64,000 nucleotides of DNA, from positions 124,001-188,000 of the forward strand of contig JAGXGB010000048.1 in NCBI GenBank assembly GCA_024636955.1, read 5' to 3'. Positions 26,564-34,473 of the stretch are shown here, in pieces; the stretch's first letter is position 1, and each line of letters opens with the position of its first letter. Source of the stretch: Bacteroidales bacterium (GTDB taxonomy: Bacteria > Bacteroidota > Bacteroidia > Bacteroidales > Lentimicrobiaceae). Below the pieces are notes generated by a model. That model saw only the letters and a list, made by a program, of their open reading frames with translations. It made no database searches and was not told where the DNA came from. The translations under genes and the position numbers were made by a program.

Positions 26564-28696
26564 TTACCTTACGCTGATCTTTTTGGTGACTACACCACGA
26601 TCAGAGGTAATATTAAGCATGTATAAACCTTTAGTAATAGAAGTTGTATTAATAATTGTTTCATTAGCTAAAACAGTTGATTCGTATACAACCTGGCCAG
26701 CAAGATTTACAAGCTGAACTTTATTTATCTTACTGTCGGCCTTAACATTGAGTATGCCATTTGACGGGTTTGGATATACCATCAGGTTTTCAACAACCGG
26801 AAGATCATTGGTAGATACCATGTAACTGATTACAATGTCATCAACCATGAAAACGAATGCATCATATGATACACACTGGATAGCAACATAAACATTCTGT
26901 CCAATATACTGATCAAGTGCGTAAGTTACAAGTGTCCATTCTTCAACTGGTGCAGATACTGGTCCAGCTACTAATTCAAAACTTGCAGGATTGAGGTCAG
27001 TTGTTGAAACAAGTACATTGTATACTTCCAATCCCCAATCATCGGTATATGTTTTTACCCAAAAAGAGATTGATGGATTTTCCCCTAAAGTTACCTGAGG
27101 AGAAATCAGCCAATCATTATTTGGAGGAGTAGTAGCAGCAAATGAAGCACCAAAACGTTCACCGCCATGTGGTTCCATACCTGTAACAGGAGGAGTAGTT
27201 GCTAATGGATTAAATGCGATGAAACCCATTGGCTGATAAGCGTTAGGGAATGTAATGCCTTCAAAACCATATGTTGCACTACCATCAACATCAAGAGTAG
27301 TCCAGTCACCAAAAGTAAGTGAGAAGTCTTCCTGATCTTCAAAGTCAAGTTCAATAGTTGTCATTGTTCCACCACCGGTGATTTCAACTTCAACAGTATT
27401 TGATGGGGATGATTCACCATTTTCATAAACTGCAGTCACCATGTAAGCGTATGCGCCGTTTGCAAGGTTTGCGTCAACGTAGGTAGTTTCAGCAACCAAT
27501 GTAGCAATAGGAACAGTGTTTCTCCATACAGTGTAACCAAGGAAACTACTGCCCAGGTTAACTGGTGCATCCCATGTTAATGTTACAGTTTGATCTACAA
27601 CTGTAGCCTGTAAGTTTGTTGGAGGCTCTGGTTGTGCAAGGCTACCGTTGAATTTGTACATTCCACCTTCTGTAGGACTTACACTAAATCCACCTGCCCA
27701 TCCTGTTTCAGTATCAACAAAGTCAGTTGCGAGGAATTGAGTGGCTTCAGTATCAGGGAAATATTCCCAGTTGTGTCCACCATCATAAGTGAAGGCAACG
27801 CCTGTAGCACCTGTAGCAGCACCTGTAGCAACAAAAGTCATTTCAGTTCCCGGTACGTATGTGAAGTCATTTGAAAGGGTTGGTCCTGAAGCTGATATGT
27901 TTGCCCAGGTAACACCACCATCGAATGTTTCAGCAAAAGTACCCGTACTGCTGGCGCCTTTGTCCTGTGCTAAACCATGAAGCTCGTTAGCAAATTCTAC
28001 ATCAACAAAAGTAGCACCCAAAGAAGTTGTTGAAACATCCCAGGTTAAACCTTTATCACTTGAGCGGAATACTCTACCTTTATTTGTGCCAAACCAAATG
28101 TTGTCACCAACAGCTGAATAATAACCAACTATACCCCATTCACCTGAAACTGGATTAGGAATATTGGCACCGGGTACTGCTGTCCAGGTTGTTCCGCCAT
28201 TAGTGGTTGTATAAAGTTCGAACTCACCACCTATTGGATCACCTTGCGCGAAACCGTTGTTTGCATCAAAAAAGTGAACAACATTGGTGAAAGAAGCAGC
28301 ATTGTTAAAAAGTGCAGTTGCCTGATGTGACCAGGTAGCTCCACCATTAGTGGTAATATAAATACCTTGTGGGTTGGTGCCTGAAGTTTTATACATTGCA
28401 GCATAAGCTGTGTTGGCATCAATACCAAATATCATTGCAAATTCAAGACCTGTAGCATTGTTGACAACACCAGGAACCCATAATTCACCACCATTGACTG
28501 TACGTGTAAACTCTTGAATTACAGCAGTACCACCTGATCCATCATAAGCTGTAGCCCATACTACCTGATCGTCTACCGCGTGTAAATATTTAATACCTCT
28601 TGACGCTGCAGTAAAGCCTGAAGCTTGAGGTAACCATTGTGCCATGGAAGTATACGAGATAGCTACCAAAGCAATTAGAGTAAATAGTTTTTTCAT
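26564..28696 (-). CDS. T9SS-exported propeller protein with Fn3 and anchor-J-like domains
   Basis: This 710-residue secreted protein has a signal peptide (MKKLFTLIALVAISYTSMAQ). Residues of about 25-350 contain BNR/VPS10-type blades with repeated TTNGGATW, TFDGGVTW and TYDGGHNW motifs. A fibronectin type III domain follows (about 355-445, PPTNLQATVVDQTVTLTW). A MAM-like 'choice-of-anchor J' domain spans about 450-620 (DWTTLDVDG to FMVDDIVI). The end is a type A sorting domain (VYPNPSNGILNV to KGLYMLNI, ending KKISVR). The signal and sorting domain predict export by T9SS and attachment or release at the surface. Confidence 0.88.
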   Translation of the reverse strand: MKKLFTLIALVAISYTSMAQWLPQASGFTAASRGIKYLHAVDDQVVWATAYDGSGGTAVIQEFTRTVNGGELWVPGVVNNATGLEFAMIFGIDANTAYAAMYKTSGTNPQGIYITTNGGATWSHQATALFNNAASFTNVVHFFDANNGFAQGDPIGGEFELYTTTNGGTTWTAVPGANIPNPVSGEWGIVGYYSAVGDNIWFGTNKGRVFRSSDKGLTWDVSTTSLGATFVDVEFANELHGLAQDKGASSTGTFAETFDGGVTWANISASGPTLSNDFTYVPGTEMTFVATGAATGATGVAFTYDGGHNWEYFPDTEATQFLATDFVDTETGWAGGFSVSPTEGGMYKFNGSLAQPEPPTNLQATVVDQTVTLTWDAPVNLGSSFLGYTVWRNTVPIATLVAETTYVDANLANGAYAYMVTAVYENGESSPSNTVEVEITGGGTMTTIELDFEDQEDFSLTFGDWTTLDVDGSATYGFEGITFPNAYQPMGFIAFNPLATTPPVTGMEPHGGERFGASFAATTPPNNDWLISPQVTLGENPSISFWVKTYTDDWGLEVYNVLVSTTDLNPASFELVAGPVSAPVEEWTLVTYALDQYIGQNVYVAIQCVSYDAFVFMVDDIVISYMVSTNDLPVVENLMVYPNPSNGILNVKADSKINKVQLVNLAGQVVYESTVLANETIINTTSITKGLYMLNITSDRGVVTKKISVR

Positions 28697-28798
28697 AATT
28701 CTGATTTTTGGTTAAACGTTTAATTGATTGAGCAAATATAAAAAACTCACCGAATAATTCATGCTTTTAAACTCATTTTATTTTTGAGCCTTATTAAT

Positions 28799-28886
28799 TG
28801 ATAATTCTTAAACCCTCTTTAACTGGTTATTTCTTAAACCATTAATGGATTATTTTAAACCCTTTTTAACGGACATTTTTTAATTG
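28799..28886. repeat. Degenerate 22-25-bp repeats and small hairpins upstream of ffh
   Basis: About four AT-rich units with core TTCTTAAACC or TTTTAAACCC lie in this part of the 369-bp gap. Two short hairpins follow: ACCAAAT-tctg-ATTTGGT near 28943, and GGTAAGG / CCTTACC with a ten-base loop near 28970. No gene is visible. Confidence 0.45.
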
Positions 28887-28990
28887 AGATTGTTTAGTTC
28901 AAATTGGAATAATAAGTATTAGTTGTCCTCTATGTACAAACAACCAAATTCTGATTTGGTTTTAGGGTAAGGTATCTAATTGCCTTACCG

Positions 28991-29017
28991 TTGGATAACA
29001 GGAAATTGTTAATTTTG
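28991..29017 (+). promoter_or_regulatory. ffh promoter
   Basis: TTG at 28991 and TAATTTTG at 29010-29017 match the Bacteroidota -33/-7 elements, 49 bp before the ATG. The leader includes a short duplicated AGAAAC-GAGGAAT segment. Confidence 0.45.
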
Positions 29018-29065
29018 CAGATTATTACAAGAAACTGAGGAATCACAGAAACAGAGGAATAAATT

Positions 29066-30418
29066 ATGTTCGAGAATTTAAGTGATAAACTGGATAGAGC
29101 TTTTAAAACTCTAAAAGGACAAGGATATATAACTGAAATTAACGTTGCTGAAACGCTTAAAGATGTTCGGAAGGCATTGCTTGATGCCGATGTTAGTTAT
29201 AAAGTTGCCAAGCAATTTACTGATACCGTCAAGGAAAAGGCTTTTGGTGCTGAGGTGCTAACAGCAGTTTCGCCCGGTCAGTTAATGGTTAAAATTGTAC
29301 ATGATGAACTTGCCGGGTTGATGGGTGGTGAAAATGTTGATATTAACCTTAAAGGTGCTCCGGCTGTAATTCTAATTGCCGGGTTACAAGGTTCCGGTAA
29401 AACAACTTTTTCAGCTAAGCTCGCTAATTACCTTAAGAATAAGAGAAATCGTAAAGTTCTGCTTGTTGCAGGTGACGTATACCGCCCCGCAGCTATTGAA
29501 CAGCTAAAAGTGCTGGGTGAACAGGTTAATGTAAAAGTCTTTACTGTTGAAGGTAGTACTGACCCTGTTTCAATCGCCAAACAGGCTATTGCTCATGCTA
29601 AAGAATACGACATCAATACAGTAATTATTGACACTGCGGGTCGTTTGGCTATTGATGAGGTGATGATGAAAGAGATTGCAGCTATAAAACAGGCTGTTAA
29701 TCCTCAGGAAACACTATTCGTTGTCGACTCCATGACTGGCCAGGATGCTGTGAATACTGCCAAGGCATTTAACGACAGGTTGAATTATGATTGTGTTGTT
29801 CTTACCAAACTTGATGGTGATACCCGTGGTGGTGCTGCGCTAACCATAAGGTCAGTTGTTGATAAACCGGTTAAATTTGTTGGACTAGGTGAAAAGATGG
29901 ATGCTATTGATATCTTCTATCCTTCCCGTATGGCTGACCGAATACTGGGCATGGGTGATATAGTATCACTTGTTGAACGGGCTCAGGAGCAGTTTGATGA
30001 AGATCAAGCCCGTAGACTTCAGCAAAAACTTATTAAGGACCAGTTTAATTTTAATGATTTTGTTACCCAGATCAAGCAAATCAAGAAGATGGGTAATGTA
30101 AAGGACCTTATAGGTATGATACCGGGTATGGGCAAAGCGCTTAAGGATATCGACATTGACGATGACGCATTCAAAGGAATTGAAGCTATGATTTCTTCCA
30201 TGACACCGGCTGAACGTGAAACCCCCTCTCTCCTTAATGGAAGCAGGCGTAAACGTATTGCTCTTGGCAGCGGTACTGATATAGCAGAAGTCAATAGGCT
30301 AATCAAACAATTTGACGACACCCGAAAGATGATGAAAATGGTATCGGGTGGTGGTGGCAAAAACGCATTGAACGCAATGCGCAATATGCAGAAAATGTCG
30401 TCAGGAAGAAAACGTTAA
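29066..30418 (+). CDS. ffh: Signal recognition particle GTPase Ffh
   Basis: Ffh binds signal sequences of inner-membrane proteins and delivers them with FtsY. The N domain is followed by the G domain with GLQGSGKTTFSAKLA, DVYRPAAIEQL, DTAGR and TKLDGD. The methionine-rich M domain contains MGNVKDLIGMIPGMGKAL and a C-terminal run of methionines (RKMMKMVSGGGG, NAMRNMQKM). The length of 450 is normal. No SRP RNA gene was recognised nearby. The stop codon is immediately followed by the 21-bp repeats leading into folD. Confidence 0.97.
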   Translation: MFENLSDKLDRAFKTLKGQGYITEINVAETLKDVRKALLDADVSYKVAKQFTDTVKEKAFGAEVLTAVSPGQLMVKIVHDELAGLMGGENVDINLKGAPAVILIAGLQGSGKTTFSAKLANYLKNKRNRKVLLVAGDVYRPAAIEQLKVLGEQVNVKVFTVEGSTDPVSIAKQAIAHAKEYDINTVIIDTAGRLAIDEVMMKEIAAIKQAVNPQETLFVVDSMTGQDAVNTAKAFNDRLNYDCVVLTKLDGDTRGGAALTIRSVVDKPVKFVGLGEKMDAIDIFYPSRMADRILGMGDIVSLVERAQEQFDEDQARRLQQKLIKDQFNFNDFVTQIKQIKKMGNVKDLIGMIPGMGKALKDIDIDDDAFKGIEAMISSMTPAERETPSLLNGSRRKRIALGSGTDIAEVNRLIKQFDDTRKMMKMVSGGGGKNALNAMRNMQKMSSGRKR

Positions 30419-30481
30419 AGGATGAAATTATTAGATTTCAGGATGTAATTGATAGAATAGAGGATGAAATTAATAGACGGC
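30419..30481. repeat. 21-bp direct repeat, three copies, last one is the folD start
   Basis: Three exact 21-bp registers (30419, 30440, 30461) begin AGGATGAAATTA, AGGATGTAATTG and AGGATGAAATTA. The third holds the ATG of folD at 30464. The array begins at the base after the ffh stop and makes up the whole intergenic gap. Unit 1 also carries an in-frame ATG (30422) that would encode a short decoy peptide ending at a TAA in unit 2. Confidence 0.9.
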
Positions 30482-31342
30482 AAAAAAATAGCAGAAGAAA
30501 TCAAAAAAACATTAGCAAGTCAGGTTGCTGAAATCATTGATGCAGAGGGTGACCCTCCACATCTGGCAGCAATTCTTGTTGGTGACGACCCTGCAAGTCA
30601 AACATACATTGCAAGCAAAGAAAGAGCATGTAAAAGTGTAGGTTTTACCTCAAGTATTTACAGGTTTCCTGATAATGTTACTCAACAGAAGCTAATGGAA
30701 GTAATTGACTTCCTTAATGACGATCCTGATGTTAATGGATTTATTGTGCAGTTACCACTACCCGGTCATATTGATTCAAATGCTGTGCTTCAGAGAATAA
30801 ATCCTGCTAAGGACGTTGATGGATTTCATCCTGTTAATATTGGCAGGTTGGTTTTAGGTTTGCCGGCTTATCATCCTGCAACTCCTGCAGGAATCATGAT
30901 GCTGCTTGAACAAATGAAGATTGAAACTTCAGGCAAGCACTGTGTTGTTCTAGGTAGAAGTAATATTGTAGGTACACCTATTAGTATACTAATGTCACGA
31001 AAAGGCACTCCCGGTGATAGTACTGTAACATTATGCCATAGTAAAACTCAGAATATTGAAGATATTGCCAGTCAGGCAGATATACTGATAGCTGCCATTG
31101 GTAAAGCAGGTTTTGTGAATGAAAACATGGTTAAACAAGGAGCTGTGGTAATAGATGTTGGCATTCACCGTATTAATGATAGTTCAGAAAAGGGATACCA
31201 TCTGGTAGGTGATGTAGATTTTGACCGTGTAGCCGGTAAGTGCAGCTTTATTACTCCCGTTCCCGGAGGAGTGGGGCCCATGACGATAGTTGGACTATTA
31301 ATAAATACAATGAAATCATTCAGGAAAGAGATTTACAAATAG
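30464..31342 (+). CDS. folD: Methylenetetrahydrofolate dehydrogenase/cyclohydrolase
   Basis: This bifunctional enzyme interconverts 5,10-methylene-, methenyl- and 10-formyl-tetrahydrofolate. The motifs are YIASKERACKSVGF (catalytic lysine region), GFIVQLPLPGH, DVDGFHPVN, the Rossmann segment VVLGRSNIVGTPIS and the C-terminal TPVPGGVGPMTI. The length of 292 is typical. It is probably co-transcribed with ffh across the repeat-filled 45-bp gap. Confidence 0.97.
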   Translation: MKLIDGKKIAEEIKKTLASQVAEIIDAEGDPPHLAAILVGDDPASQTYIASKERACKSVGFTSSIYRFPDNVTQQKLMEVIDFLNDDPDVNGFIVQLPLPGHIDSNAVLQRINPAKDVDGFHPVNIGRLVLGLPAYHPATPAGIMMLLEQMKIETSGKHCVVLGRSNIVGTPISILMSRKGTPGDSTVTLCHSKTQNIEDIASQADILIAAIGKAGFVNENMVKQGAVVIDVGIHRINDSSEKGYHLVGDVDFDRVAGKCSFITPVPGGVGPMTIVGLLINTMKSFRKEIYK

Positions 31343-31352
31343 TCTCACCAAT

Positions 31353-32324
31353 ATGGGTTTCCCTTTTTATCTTCGGCCGGTATTGTACATTCTATTACCG
31401 GCCTTGCTTTTTCCTGCCATAAGCTGGTCTCAACAAGAGGGATGCACTGATACATTAGCATCAAATTTTGACGTCAATGCTGTTATTAATGATGGCTCAT
31501 GTATGTATCCTGATATTACTATTAACTTCCGGAAGGCTGTTTCGAGCATGCCTGTAACTATCAGCGAAAGCTCAGGCTTGATCTGGTGGCGCAATAGTTA
31601 CTGGACTCACAATGATAATGGCGGATCTAATGAAATATACTGCCTGGATTCAATTACAGGAAATGTTAAGCAAATAATCACGTTGAAAGATGCTACTAAT
31701 GTTGACTGGGAGGATATGACCCATGACCAGGACTATATCTACGTTGGAGATTTTGGCAATAATTATGGCAACCGATCTGACCTTTGTGTATATATGGTGG
31801 CAAAGAATGATATCCCATCTAACGGTGATACAATTGTTGCCTGTGAGAAACTATCATACAGCTATGCTGACCAGAGCGATTTCACAATCAGAAACCTAAA
31901 GAATGATTACGATTGTGAAGCAATGGTAAGTTTAGGAGATAGTTTATACCTTTTTACTAAAAATTGGGCTACTTTTACTACCAGGCTATATGCTTTGCCT
32001 AAAAGACCAGGTAGCTATTATATATACCCCATTGACGAGTATAATATTAAAGGACTCGTTACAGGAGCATCAATTGATGTTGAAAGCCAGTGGGTGGTAT
32101 TATGCGGATATCATAATTACATTCCGTTTATTGTGATTTTAAGTGATTTTTGGCGTAATGATTTCTTTGGCGGAAACAAACGAAGGATTAATTTTAAAAA
32201 TTATTTTGCAACACAAACTGAAGCTATTGCATATACAGGTAACAACACTTACGTTATTTCATCTGAGAGAACTATAATAAGAAAAGCTAAAATTTACAAG
32301 ATTGATTTGAAGGAGATTCAGTAA
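31353..32324 (+). CDS. Secreted protein with Gly-Cys-Thr-Asp motif and propeller-like domain
   Basis: This 323-residue protein has a signal peptide (hydrophobic LYILLPALLFPAISW, cleavage near SWSQQ). The mature start carries the GCTDTLASNFDVNA-NDGSC segment, a short repeat common in Bacteroidota surface proteins, with two cysteines that can bridge. The remainder is beta-rich and resembles a six-bladed propeller (WEDMTHDQDYIYVGDFGNN). No sorting domain is present, so it may be periplasmic. It starts ten bp after folD. Its last 20 bp, including TAA, form the first unit of a 43-44-bp repeat array. Confidence 0.6.
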   Translation: MGFPFYLRPVLYILLPALLFPAISWSQQEGCTDTLASNFDVNAVINDGSCMYPDITINFRKAVSSMPVTISESSGLIWWRNSYWTHNDNGGSNEIYCLDSITGNVKQIITLKDATNVDWEDMTHDQDYIYVGDFGNNYGNRSDLCVYMVAKNDIPSNGDTIVACEKLSYSYADQSDFTIRNLKNDYDCEAMVSLGDSLYLFTKNWATFTTRLYALPKRPGSYYIYPIDEYNIKGLVTGASIDVESQWVVLCGYHNYIPFIVILSDFWRNDFFGGNKRRINFKNYFATQTEAIAYTGNNTYVISSERTIIRKAKIYKIDLKEIQ

Positions 32325-32478
32325 GAATGTATTGAATTAATCAGTTTAAAAGCGAAAGATCAATCAAGTCTGTATAAAGTTAAAATGCTAAATTTGAAAG
32401 AGATTCAGTAATACTGCATAATATTTGTAAGCCGCATTTGAAAGAGAATCAATAAAGTTGCGTTAATTATATTTAACA
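32305..32478. repeat. 43-45-bp direct repeat seeded at a stop codon, four copies
   Basis: ATTTGAAGGAGATTCAGTAA (32305, the end of the upstream gene with its TAA) recurs as ATTTGAAAGAGATTCAGTAA at 32392 and ATTTGAAAGAGAATCAATAA at 32436. A decayed copy sits at 32348 (GCGAAAGATCAATCAAGT). The array fills the gap up to the start of the OmpA-family gene. Confidence 0.75.
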
Positions 32479-32486
32479 ATTTGCTA

Positions 32487-34409
32487 ATGATCAAGAAGCT
32501 CTGCACCTGTTTGCTCATAATTGCGTTTTTTAGCAATAATCTTTATAGTCAGAATAGTCAGAATAACAGAAGTAGTAAAGCAGCAAAGTTGCATAACCGG
32601 GCGTTGCAGTATTATAATGCGGCAGCTTATGACGAAGCCCTTGTTGAAGTTGAGAAGGCAATTAAAGCTGATAAGAATTATATACAATCATGGCTGTTGG
32701 CCGGCGACATACAATCCCTTAAAGGTGATAAACAGAAGGCAATCAATAGTTATAAAGCTGCCATTGCACTTGATTCCACTTTCTTTGTTCCGGCTTATTA
32801 CATTCTTGCCAATCTCCTTTTTGACCAGCAGGAGTATAGTGAAAGTATAAAATACTACAATCGGTATTCAAGCTACCCACGTATTAAGGATGCTGAGAAA
32901 ACCCGTTTGAATAAAAACCTTGAAACAGCTAAGTTCAGGCTTCATGCTATAAACAATCCTGTTCCTTTTAAACCGGTAAATATTGGTCAGAATGTAAATA
33001 CAGCGGGTTACGAGTTTGTGAATTACATAAGTCCTGATCGTAGCCGTTTATATTTTACCCGAAGGATGATGACAGGTGAAAGACGAGATGAACAATTTTT
33101 CTATTCTCAGAATATTGGTGATACTGCGTGGAGCCGCTCAATAGATATTGGGCCTCCTATTAACACTGAAAGGGATGAAGGGGCTATGACCTTGTCGCCT
33201 GATGGGCAGTATCTGTTTTTTTCAGGATGTAATAATATGGATGGTTATGGCAGTTGTGACCTCTATGCTTCAAGACTGTTGGGCGACAGATGGGGAGAAC
33301 CGGTGAATCTCGGACCAGGTGTTAACTCATCATCCTGGGAGTCGCAGCCCAGCTTCTCATCTGATGGTCGAACTCTTTACTTTATAAGCAACCGACCCGG
33401 TGGGAAAGGCAGCAGTGATATCTGGATAACAAAACTTCAAAATAACGGTGAATGGTCAACTCCATTCAATGCCGGGGATGTTATTAATACCAACGAAGCA
33501 GAAAGAGGTCCTTTTATTCACCCCGATGGTGTTACTATGTATTTCTCTTCAAAAGGCCATGTAGGTATGGGTCAAGGTGATATTTTTCACTCAACGTTCC
33601 AAGGGGAGGAATGGTCAAAACCTGTCAACATTGGTTACCCTGTAAATTCAGAGGATGATGAAGTTACCATGATAGTTGATAACGAAGGACGGTATGCCTA
33701 TTATTCATCAGCTAAGGAAGAAGGATTCGGACTTACTGATATATATCAGTTCGAGCTGCCGGAGGCGGTGAGGCCCAAACTTGTATCGTATATGAAAGGT
33801 ATTGTGTACGATAGCATAACCAAAAACCCTTTGCAAGCTGAGATTAGATTACTTGACCATCAAACAGGCAACACAATCATTGAATCAACCTCAAATAAAG
33901 GCGATGGAGGGTATTTTATTGTTATCCCATCCGGTCAAAATTATGCACTAAATGTTGAACGTCAAGGCTACCTGTTCTATTCTGCACATTTTGAATTAAA
34001 AGGTGAGAATACACTTATGGATCCTTTTGTTAAGGATATTCCGCTAAAACCCATCAGAGAAGGTGAATCAATTGTATTGCGGAATATCTTCTTTGCCACA
34101 GATAGTTTTAATTTGTTACCAGAATCAAAAGCCGAGCTTGACCACCTTGTAAGAATCATTCAAGCTAATAAGGGGATGGTTACTGAAATAAGCGGACATA
34201 CTGACGATGTTGGTTCGGAGGAATATAATATGGGTCTTTCCCATAAGCGCGCCATGTCAGTATACAGTTACCTCGTAAAGGAAGGTATCGAACCTTCAAG
34301 ATTGAGGTATAAAGGTTATGGCACAACAAAGCCAGTTGTCCCAAATGATTCTCCAGAAAACCGGGCATTAAACCGACGAACTGAAATGCTGATCATTAAG
34401 CTGAATTAA
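32487..34409 (+). CDS. PorE-like TPR/PD40/OmpA envelope protein
   Basis: The protein has 640 residues when started at the ATG at 32487; a TTG two codons earlier is less likely. After a signal peptide (MIKKLCTCLLIIAFFSN) come TPR units (about 30-150, ALVEVEKAIKADKNYIQSWLL) and a PD40/WD40-like propeller (about 170-430) with repeated LSPDGQYLFFSG, FSSDGRTLYFIS and IHPDGVTMYFSS. A carboxypeptidase-regulatory-like domain (435-510) and an OmpA peptidoglycan-binding domain (FFATDSFNLLP, GHTDDVGSEEYN, NRRTEMLI) complete it. This order matches PorE of the type IX secretion machinery, which ties the outer-membrane complex to peptidoglycan. PorE is a lipoprotein and no lipobox is seen here, so it may be a paralogue. 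Confidence 0.85.
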   Translation: MIKKLCTCLLIIAFFSNNLYSQNSQNNRSSKAAKLHNRALQYYNAAAYDEALVEVEKAIKADKNYIQSWLLAGDIQSLKGDKQKAINSYKAAIALDSTFFVPAYYILANLLFDQQEYSESIKYYNRYSSYPRIKDAEKTRLNKNLETAKFRLHAINNPVPFKPVNIGQNVNTAGYEFVNYISPDRSRLYFTRRMMTGERRDEQFFYSQNIGDTAWSRSIDIGPPINTERDEGAMTLSPDGQYLFFSGCNNMDGYGSCDLYASRLLGDRWGEPVNLGPGVNSSSWESQPSFSSDGRTLYFISNRPGGKGSSDIWITKLQNNGEWSTPFNAGDVINTNEAERGPFIHPDGVTMYFSSKGHVGMGQGDIFHSTFQGEEWSKPVNIGYPVNSEDDEVTMIVDNEGRYAYYSSAKEEGFGLTDIYQFELPEAVRPKLVSYMKGIVYDSITKNPLQAEIRLLDHQTGNTIIESTSNKGDGGYFIVIPSGQNYALNVERQGYLFYSAHFELKGENTLMDPFVKDIPLKPIREGESIVLRNIFFATDSFNLLPESKAELDHLVRIIQANKGMVTEISGHTDDVGSEEYNMGLSHKRAMSVYSYLVKEGIEPSRLRYKGYGTTKPVVPNDSPENRALNRRTEMLIIKLN

Positions 34410-34448
34410 TTCGGTAATAATCTTGGTGCCTGAAAGGGTGTAATTGCC

Positions 34449-34456
34449 TAATTTTG
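34449..34456 (+). promoter_or_regulatory. -7 promoter element upstream of the 34.5-kb gene
   Basis: TAATTTTG matches TAnnTTTG, with a TTG about 23 bp upstream (34423). It lies inside a longer TTG-initiated reading frame, which argues that translation begins at the ATG at 34474. Confidence 0.45.
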
Positions 34457-34473
34457 CATCGTTGCAACTTTTT

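Noticed and set aside
34444-34473. TTG-initiated extension of the 34.5-kb gene
   Set aside because: It covers a TAATTTTG promoter box and would put ten residues before a good signal peptide that begins at the ATG at 34474.
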